In this document: positions 59,101 to 64,000 of the stretch, in pieces
How positions within the stretch are numbered: the stretch's first letter is position 1
Layout of the letters: every line of letters begins with the position of its first letter
Assembly (NCBI RefSeq): GCF_932274485.2
Contig: NC_065884.2
Location: forward strand, 74,806,046-74,870,045
Source of the DNA: Patella vulgata
Lineage: Eukaryota > Mollusca > Gastropoda > Patellidae
Length of the DNA stretch: 64,000 nucleotides
Direction: 5' to 3'
Program-made: the position numbers and the translations under genes
The notes under the pieces: generated by a model
Database searches by the model: none
Seen by the model: only the letters and a program-made list of their open reading frames with translations
Told to the model about the DNA's origin: nothing

Positions 59101-62100
59101 AGACAGGTAGAATGTTAAAAAGAATATTGTAAATTTCATTAAAAGATTACTAAAGGGAGGTAATTTAAGTAACTTACCATTGAAGATCAGCAGAAACATC
59201 TAAAACTCTAGAAACATCAGCATAAACTTTCTCCTGTATTTTTGGGTACCGGGCCAATGCATAAAAACACCAACTAATAGCTGATGCTGTCGTATCATGA
59301 CCTAGAAATATGACAAGTGTTGTAACATCGGAATCATAATACAGAGTACATCCTTCTCTGACTGGGCTAATCCAAACGGGCATACACCATACATTGTCCA
59401 TGCCAATGTATACACTGCACCTCGGTTTTTCGTCACATCTGAATGACTAGACAGCTGTCCTTGTTAGGCGATCCTTTCCTGCAACACTGACAAGGGTAAA
59501 CCACGTCGGAAAATCGGAATGAAGTTTCTCGGCCAATGCAGGGATGGAACACCTGACCTCCAGGCTAGCGAGCCAGCACCTTACCCACTAAGCTACCAGT
59601 AGAAACCCTCACCAACCCTTGTTGGTTTCAACCTCATGTGTTTTCTCTGGGTTTCCAATTATTGCCCCAAAATGACCAGGTATATTTCTCTCTCTGTCTT
59701 CCAGACACTTATAGAATGGAGATTTTGTAGAAAAAGATATCATAGAGTTACAAATAGCTGTCTTCTGTTCTGCTTTAACCCTATAACGACCTCTACTTTA
59801 AACTCTCTAACCTTCAGTTGTAAAACTCTGTAACTAACCTTCAAATAAGAAAGTATCAACTTCATCTCTTATTTCTATATCAGACAAACCTTCACCATTT
59901 TCATCTTTAGCTGTCAATAAGATATCCAGGAAATCTAGATTACGTCTCTCCTTTAATTCTTCTTCTGATACTTTTTGCTGAAATTAGGAATAAAAATATT
60001 GTAAATTCTAACAGATTTTCAAGAGGTGAATACAGAAAAATAGGTCTGTATGCAATCACATGATATGTGTCAAATTAATGTGTATTAATTAATTATTAAG
60101 CTTAATAATACAGCCAGATAAAGACCCCCTGATTACAGCAAGAAGTTAAACACTTCCTGAATACAGCCAGAAGACCTCCTGAATACAGCCAGAAGACCTC
60201 CTTGATAAAGCGAGGAGGACAAATAAAACCAAAATCAAGCTATCTTATTATAATATAAATAAAATACAAACCAGTTGAAGTTTTCTCTTGTTGATAATTT
60301 CTTGTGAAAACTGATGAACATAATCACACATTTTATAGAACTCTTTACCTTCTTTAGTTAGTTTATAGATTGGTGTAATCAAATTCACTAAACTCCTGAA
60401 AAATAAAAATAATCTTTGTTGATCAGTAAACTTTAACAAATTCTAATGTCAGTTACTTGGACCATTAAAAATTGATAATAACAAATGATAAAGAATTAAA
60501 CTGTTGGAATGAAATGAAATGGGGTTTAACATCCTACTCCTACTAGGCTAATGAAGATGGGCATACGTCATACAGTGTACTGGACAGTGGAGCTATGTCC
60601 TACTCTTATATTGAGTTTCAACTACCAAAGGATCTTTAACGTACAAAGTGTATACAAGACCTTTACATTGTCTATTGTGAAGTTCTCTGTCCTTCACCAC
60701 CAGGTCGTAAAATCCTGATAAACTTTCTATGGATCAAACATGAGATGTCACAGCAGCTCCCAGAATTCATTGAAAGATATGTGGTCTTGATAATCAATAC
60801 TATCAGTAGCTATTATTGTCAAGAACACAGGACTTTCAACAAATAGAATGAAGAATATTGGTTACCAATAGTATTTATAGTACTGAATAGGGGGAAATTT
60901 AAACAATTGTTAACTCTGAAGAAGGATTCTGTTGTATCTAAATAAATACATGGTAAACTATATTTTTATGGTCAAGCGTTCAAACAAGTCATCTAAAAGA
61001 GTTTATTTGTTTTGTCTCTTCTCTCCGTCGAATTCAAACTGTTAAAGGACAATATAAGTGTTGAACTGTTAAAGGACAAAATAAGTGTTGAACTGTTAAA
61101 GGACAATATAAGTGTTGAACTGTTAAAGGACAAAATAAGTGTTGAACTGTTAAAGGACAATATAAGTGTTGACATGTTAAAGGACAATAAGGACAATATA
61201 AGTGTTGAACTGTTAAAGGAAAATATATATCTATAGAGAGAGAGAAATGGGGTTTAACGTCCACTCGACACAAACCAGGTCTTTAGCAGTGGTAGGAAAC
61301 CAGAGGACCCAGAGAAAACCTACGAGGTTGGACAGGCGACCCTTCTCTTTGTCACGTACAACCGGGGATTCGAAATCACGCCAGCTGCCTTATTATACAG
61401 CGCGCACATGCTAAAAATTCGGCCATCCCACCCCACAAAAGGACAATATAAGTGTTCAACACCAGTGTGAAAAGTATATACTTACACACTCCTTCTTAAA
61501 ATCAGACAACCCATTCTCTGAACACAAACAACATAGGGATGATGTACTCTGTCAAATATATAAACACAAATAAAATACAAACTAAAATAAATATGTTTTG
61601 TGCATAAAATAGCAGACATCAAATTAGCTGATAGATCTTTATAGAGTGTAGAAGATACATCCACATAAGCTGTTAGATCTTTATAAAGTGTAGAAAAAAC
61701 ATCCACACAGCAGCTAGTAAAACAATAATCATAGACACCAACTTATCCAGAAGGGAAAACTTGATGATGACCTTATAAGATAAGGATCCACTTTAAACAA
61801 TAGGATGTCTACTGTGTTCAACATTTGTTAAAAACTGTAGCTACTATTGTAGGGAAATTAGTTCGTCCTCTGATGACCTCAATTCTTCACACCACATTTT
61901 AATCAATTCCATTGAAAACTGTAACAACCAATGTTCAGCAATGGAAGGAGGGGGGGGGGGGGAGAACTCTCGAATGGACGACCATGCTGATTATCCATAG
62001 GATTCGTCCTGTTATGACCCAAATGTTTCCTAGCAAGGTTTCGTTAAAGAAAAAATAACTCTGGAATGGAAAATTGCAGAAGACTGAATATCGATAGGAT

Positions 62101-63394
62101 TTCTTGTTTCCTGACCACAAAACTTTTCACTGTAGCCTCTATCGCATTCACAGACTAACTGTAGCCTCTATTGCATTCACAAGGTAATTGTGAAATGTGG
62201 GTCTATAAAAATTTAAAAAATTGATAAAGATAAAATATATTTGATCGTACCCGAGCTGTTGTATATTTCCTTGATACGAGAATGCACACTGTAACATGCT
62301 ATCTAATGTGGCCAAACTAACCGGTTCAAACACTTCAATAAATTCACCATTTGTTTTCTCTAACTTTTTCTACCAAAAGAAAGTAATATAATTTGTAGTT
62401 TCAGAAATTGATTGGTTGTGCAAATTAAGACATAAATTGTCAACAGTGGGGTGCAAGGCAATGGCTCGCAAAGGTTCTGTGTGCAAGACAATGGCTCGCA
62501 AAGGTCCTGTGTGCAAGACAATGGCTCGCAAAGGTCCTGTGTGCAAGGCAATGGCTCGCAAAGGTCCTGTGTGCAAGACAATGGCTCGCAAAGGTCCTGT
62601 GTGCAAGGCAATGACTCACAAAAGTCCTGTGTACACATTGGCATGCTCTGGTATGAAACTGTATGTATAGTGTAGTATGCCTTTCTTTAACCCAGTTAAT
62701 GCTGAAAACTGGGTCAAACTTCCTACTTTTCTACACCAACTGGGCTAATTAATATCAGCATACGTCATGCAGTGTGCTACGGCCTAATCTTACATCACAT
62801 TCCAACTGTCAACTAGACAGCTGTTGCCAGCTTCTTCGTCCTACACAGGGGGGGGTTGGATGGCCGAATGGTTAGCACGTGCGTGTTGTATCATACGACC
62901 TGTCATTAAGTCAACTGGCGTGGTTTCGAATCCCCGGTTGTATGTGACAAGGAGTAGGGTTGCCTGTCCAACCTCGTGGGTTTTCTCCGGGTCCTCCGGT
63001 TTCCTCCTACTGCTAAAAGACCCCTACGCGCAAGCAAATTAATGAAATAAAATTAACCATATGTTAGTCCCAAAATGACCTATTTGTGTCGAGTGGACAT
63101 TAAACCCCATTTCTCTCTCTCTCCCCGTCCTGCACAACTGACAAGGGAGAATCACCCCAGAAAAACCTGAGAAAATTTCTCAGCCAAAACTGGGAGTGAA
63201 GCCAAGACCGCCAAGCTACTGAGGCCTACCATTAATATATCTGTAATAAGAGTAGACTAGGCCTACCATTAATATATCTGTTACACTGTTATAAACACCA
63301 ACATAAGGCTGTAATATTTCAAAATGAAAAGCAGCTGTTAAAAGTTTTCGATTTCTCTCCCATTTTTTACCATCACTTGTCAATAACCCATCAC
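53147..63394 (-). CDS. CYP4: Cytochrome P450, CYP4 family, last ten exons (partial)
   Basis: Minus-strand exons: 63267-63394, 62251-62369, 61486-61548, 60272-60395, 59839-59977, 59178-59301, 58766-58961, 54625-54707, 53752-53817, 53147-53258; about 384 codons, with matching phases at all nine junctions. Seen in order: [19 protein letters not shown] (C-helix WxxxR), [19 protein letters not shown], the I-helix [13 protein letters not shown], the K-helix ETLR, EFKPERF, and the haem loop [19 protein letters not shown] with its cysteine ligand. The block ending [10 protein letters not shown] and the C-terminus are CYP4-like. CYP4 enzymes of the endoplasmic reticulum hydroxylate fatty acids and related lipids. 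About 110-120 N-terminal residues, including the membrane anchor, must lie right of the window. No damage is visible in these exons. The introns are filled with repeats. Confidence 0.9.
53869..53945 (-). mobile_element. SINE family 2 fragment
   Basis: ACTGGCCTAATATAGACAG and CATACACCATATAGTGTG match the tail-proximal part. It lies in the intron beside the haem-loop exon. Confidence 0.5.
54058..54268. repeat. 43-bp minisatellite made from a SINE family 1 fragment
   Basis: Five near-identical units of GTCTGGTTGCCTATCCAATC + TCCAGGTTCCTTCCACTGCT + AAA. The unit tracks the SINE 1 body (GTTGCCTGTCCAA...TTTCCTCCYACTGCTAAA) with two internal deletions, and SINE 1 sequence resumes after the array (AAAGACCCTACATGCAAGCG). 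Confidence 0.8.
54775..55539 (+). mobile_element. Penelope-like element, GIY-YIG endonuclease fragment
   Basis: An open frame of about 250 codons opposite to the P450. In order: [17 protein letters not shown] (PLE linker), the CGHPRCQTC cysteine motif, [19 protein letters not shown] (the GIY-YIG core), [12 protein letters not shown], and [20 protein letters not shown]. These are typical of the C-terminal endonuclease of Penelope/Neptune elements. No reverse transcriptase precedes it, so it is 5'-truncated, as is common for PLEs. It lies in the P450 intron between 54707 and 58766. Confidence 0.8.
55540..56871. other. Intron sequence after the PLE fragment
   Basis: The first few hundred bases are probably the PLE 3' region (CTCTCTCCCGAGAGCC forms a small hairpin near 55713). 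After that no feature is visible up to the minisatellite. A decayed SINE 2 piece may lead into it (GGAAAACCAAGG near 56780). Confidence 0.35.
56872..57090. repeat. 43-bp minisatellite, probably from a SINE family 2 fragment
   Basis: About five units of CCATAGTGTAAATGGCACCT + GGGTTTTTCATCCCATATAA. The middle resembles SINE 2 (reverse) GTGTACACGGGACCTCGG then TTTTTCGTCCCATCCGAA. Confidence 0.75.
57140..57208 (-). repeat. Extra copies of the exon end and donor of the K-helix exon
   Basis: On the minus strand ATATGGTCTGATCCCCAG|GTAAG occurs twice here. The true exon end ATATGGACAGATCCCCAG|GTAAG is at 58766, and the Tc1 element separates them. All three carry donor-like GTAAG, and the flanking ATATTCACCATRGCCCTAAT is repeated too. 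Confidence 0.8.
57209..58739 (-). mobile_element. Tc1-like DNA transposon, near full length
   Basis: Terminal inverted repeats TACTATTCAAAAAAAGTAGG / CCTACTTTTTTTGAATAGTA continue perfectly to about 33 bp (to the GATATTTGATTTT block). TA flanks both sides (57207-57208, 58740-58741). It contains one uninterrupted transposase gene. Identical ends and an open frame indicate a recent insertion. It lies in the P450 intron, same strand as the gene. Confidence 0.9.
57425..58444 (-). CDS. Tc1-type transposase, DD34E class with the last E replaced by K
   Basis: 339 residues. N-terminal helix-turn-helix DNA-binding region ([19 protein letters not shown], residues 22-40) followed by GRPR at 56-59. Catalytic domain: first D at 151 in MFSDESRF, second D at 241 in [11 protein letters not shown]. 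At 34 residues after it, where the family has glutamate (PIEHLWD), this copy has lysine (K276, [10 protein letters not shown]). The codon AAG differs from GAG by one base. The glutamate coordinates the catalytic metal ion, so this copy should be unable to cut DNA, although it could still bind the ends. The rest looks intact and full length (family about 340). Confidence 0.9.
   Translation of the reverse strand: MRRLTQNEGLRALGMLQIGTTQAVVARTMNVSQSVISRLWSRYRDTQSVQDRPRSGRPRATTQAQDRFIRTLALRNRVITANQISARLQTDTGVRVSGQTIRNRLHRGHLRARRPRVIPCLRDHHIQARRRWCRDRQHWDNRRWSNVMFSDESRFTVDFLDRRRRVWRRRNERFQDVNVIRHDRFGGGSVMVWGGITVAGRKALHVVAGRVTGQYYRDNILAVHVVPFPRRHGRRFIFQDDNARCHRARIVTGYLQQQNITTLPWPALSPDLSPIKHVWDMLGQRLRQRQQRPANVQELAAALQQEWDNLDQNDLRRLIRSMPRRINACLANRGGFTRY
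59355..59605 (-). mobile_element. SINE family 2 copy, internally shortened
   Basis: GACTGGGCTAATCCAAACGG, GCATACACCATACATTGTCC, GACAGCTGTCCTTGTTAGG and CCTCCAGGCTAGCGAGCCAG, ending in the tRNA-like head CTTACCCACTAAGCTACCAG. About 100 bases of the middle are missing. P450 intron. Confidence 0.75.
60509..60765 (-). mobile_element. SINE family 2, head-truncated copy
   Basis: GAAATGAAATGGGGTTTAAC, AGATGGGCATACGTCATACA and CTCTTATATTGAGTTTCAAC match from the tail into the body. Moderately decayed. P450 intron. Confidence 0.75.
61036..61230. repeat. 27-bp minisatellite, about seven units
   Basis: Units AACTGTTAAAGGACAATATA + AGTGTTG. Another part-unit (AAAGGACAATATAAGTGTT) appears at 61437, after the SINE 1 at 61235-61432, so the SINE landed inside the array. 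Confidence 0.9.
61235..61432 (-). mobile_element. SINE family 1 inserted in the 27-bp minisatellite
   Basis: (GA)n, AAATGGGGTTTAACGTCCAC, the body CACGTACAACCGGGGATTCG (B box region) and head TTCGGCCATCCCACCCC. Confidence 0.85.
62456..62636. repeat. 30-bp minisatellite, six units
   Basis: Units CAATGGCTCGCAAAGGTCCT + GTGTGCAAGA. The unit is a multiple of three, so it is open in several frames on both strands. P450 intron. Confidence 0.9.
62728..63222 (-). mobile_element. SINE family 2 copy split by a SINE family 1
   Basis: Tail side 62728-62836 (CCAACTGGGCTAATTAATA, CATGCAGTGTGCTACGGCC, CTAGACAGCTGTTGCC) and head side 63126-63222 (GTCCTGCACAACTGACAAGG, TTTCTCAGCCAAAACTGGGA, CAAGCTACTGAGG) are halves of one copy. 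Confidence 0.8.
62848..63125 (+). mobile_element. SINE family 1, full length, nested in SINE family 2
   Basis: A box TGGCCGAATGG, B box GGTTTCGAATCCC, tail GGACATTAAACCCCATTTC and (TC)n. Target duplication CGTCCTRCACA at 62837-62847 and 63126-63136 (one mismatch) lies in SINE 2 sequence, so family 1 was active after this family 2 copy. Confidence 0.9.
63221..63293 (-). repeat. 37-bp duplication of an exon end and splice donor in the P450 gene
   Basis: On the minus strand ACAGATATATTAATG|GTAGGCCT occurs twice, with donors after 63267 and 63230. The upstream one fits the frame; the second copy would shift it. Confidence 0.85.
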
Positions 63395-63409
63395 CTGTTA
63401 AAATAATAA

Positions 63410-63605
63410 TAATAATATTTAAATTGTTTCAATCAAATCTTTGAGGATCCTTCTATATGTTAGCGGATCTAAGAATAGATCGTTCACAGTGGTGAGGTAT
63501 TCTTCAGTGTTCATGATCACTGTTACTTTTCTATTATCAGCTGTTTTGTCATCTTTATGATCATTGAGGACTTTCCTTTCTTGATGGGAAACATTACTCA
63601 TCTTG
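63410..63605 (-). mobile_element. Penelope-like element fragment (N-terminal side of the reverse transcriptase)
   Basis: The minus strand reads NVSHQERKVLNDHKDDKTAD, then NRKVTVIMNTEEYLTTVNDL and DPLTYRRILKD. PLE polymerases have an ERKAL..L, PADKG..TVIMDT.DY, L.D..TY..L series before the first catalytic motif. Only about 60 residues remain. It lies 16 bases upstream of the first visible P450 exon. Confidence 0.6.
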
Positions 63606-64000
63606 TGTTTAGTGTTTCACCTTGTTAGTATCTTGATTATTTGATGCCTTAGATGATCAACTTTACCACCTGGAGCAAGTGGGCATAGTCCTTTCTCAAT
63701 GTTGACAATATAGGTGTTATGGTTGGGGGACTTTGTGGATTGTGCAAGGTTTAATTACCTAAATAGAATGGTAATTTGATCATTGGTTAACATTTCTCAG
63801 ACCTCTGTCCCTTGTGACCCCCCTCCCCCTCCACCTTCCCTAAACATATACATCTTTTTCTGGGGTAAACAGATGATCATGACAACACCCGCAAGTATAA
63901 TATGCAATTAATTCTACCCACAAATTCCACCCTATAGTGAGACCAACCTGTCCTATCCGACACTAATACCAACTTGTCCTATCCTAGTGAGACCAACTTG
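63606..64000. other. Right edge, P450 intron
   Basis: No exon-like frame is found. C-rich runs lie near 63820. The phrase GAGACCAACYTGTCCTATCC recurs near 63941 and 63985, which may be the start of a tandem array cut by the window edge. Confidence 0.4.

Noticed and set aside
61012-61273. Repeat-coded frames (VELLKDNIS type)
   Set aside because: 27-bp minisatellite, divisible by three; intronic and without other support.
62360-62675. Open frames over the 30-bp repeat on both strands
   Set aside because: Same artefact: a tandem repeat with a unit divisible by three inside a P450 intron.
62848-62960. tRNA gene
   Set aside because: A and B boxes are those of a SINE head; no full cloverleaf, and a SINE body and tail follow.
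63230-63240. An 11-base micro-exon between the duplicated P450 donors
   Set aside because: The duplication does create an acceptor-like TTATTACAG before it, but including 11 bases would shift the frame; the upstream donor gives a perfect model.

Overview
The window is animal nuclear DNA: AT-rich, with split genes carrying canonical GT-AG introns, poly-A signals, and many interspersed and tandem repeats. The two commonest SINE families, both ending in a GGACGTTAAACCCCATTTC-type 3' tail, look molluscan to me, most likely gastropod. That placement is inference from repeat style, not from a search.

Five host genes can be supported. From left to right they are: the last two exons of a DRAM2-like autophagy/lysosome membrane protein (450-1284, +); a complete three-exon claudin/PMP22-like four-helix protein (4682-8241, -); an ankyrin-repeat plus SOCS-box protein with an uninterrupted coding exon (11312-12055, +); a nine-exon secreted cysteine-rich protein with one EGF module followed by exon-sized four-cysteine modules (38452-45279, +); and ten exons of a CYP4-type cytochrome P450 whose 5' end lies beyond the right edge (53147-63394, -). 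Splice phases are mutually consistent in every multi-exon model. The genes are not obviously related in function.

The stretch 12.4-38.3 kb has no host gene I can support. It is a repeat-built block: decayed CR1/L2/Jockey-like LINE pieces, Penelope-like (PLE) fragments, hAT-type elements with 8-bp target duplications, several copies of a multi-kilobase dispersed repeat (13.8, 22.6, 28.2 and 35.9 kb), and a 3.0-kb near-complete palindrome (31611-34620) inserted in one of those copies. Copies lacking the insertion supply natural empty sites for that palindrome and for a second 0.8-kb element (36263-37059).

The right third is the P450 gene, whose introns hold a nearly full-length Tc1-type transposon with one catalytic acidic residue replaced, a PLE endonuclease fragment, nested SINEs and minisatellites, two of which appear to have grown from SINE fragments.

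The most distinctive observations are the cysteine-rich gene built from single-module phase-1 exons, and a recurrent pattern of short tandem duplications lying across exon ends (stop codon, splice donors, splice acceptor, poly-A signal) in four of the five genes.
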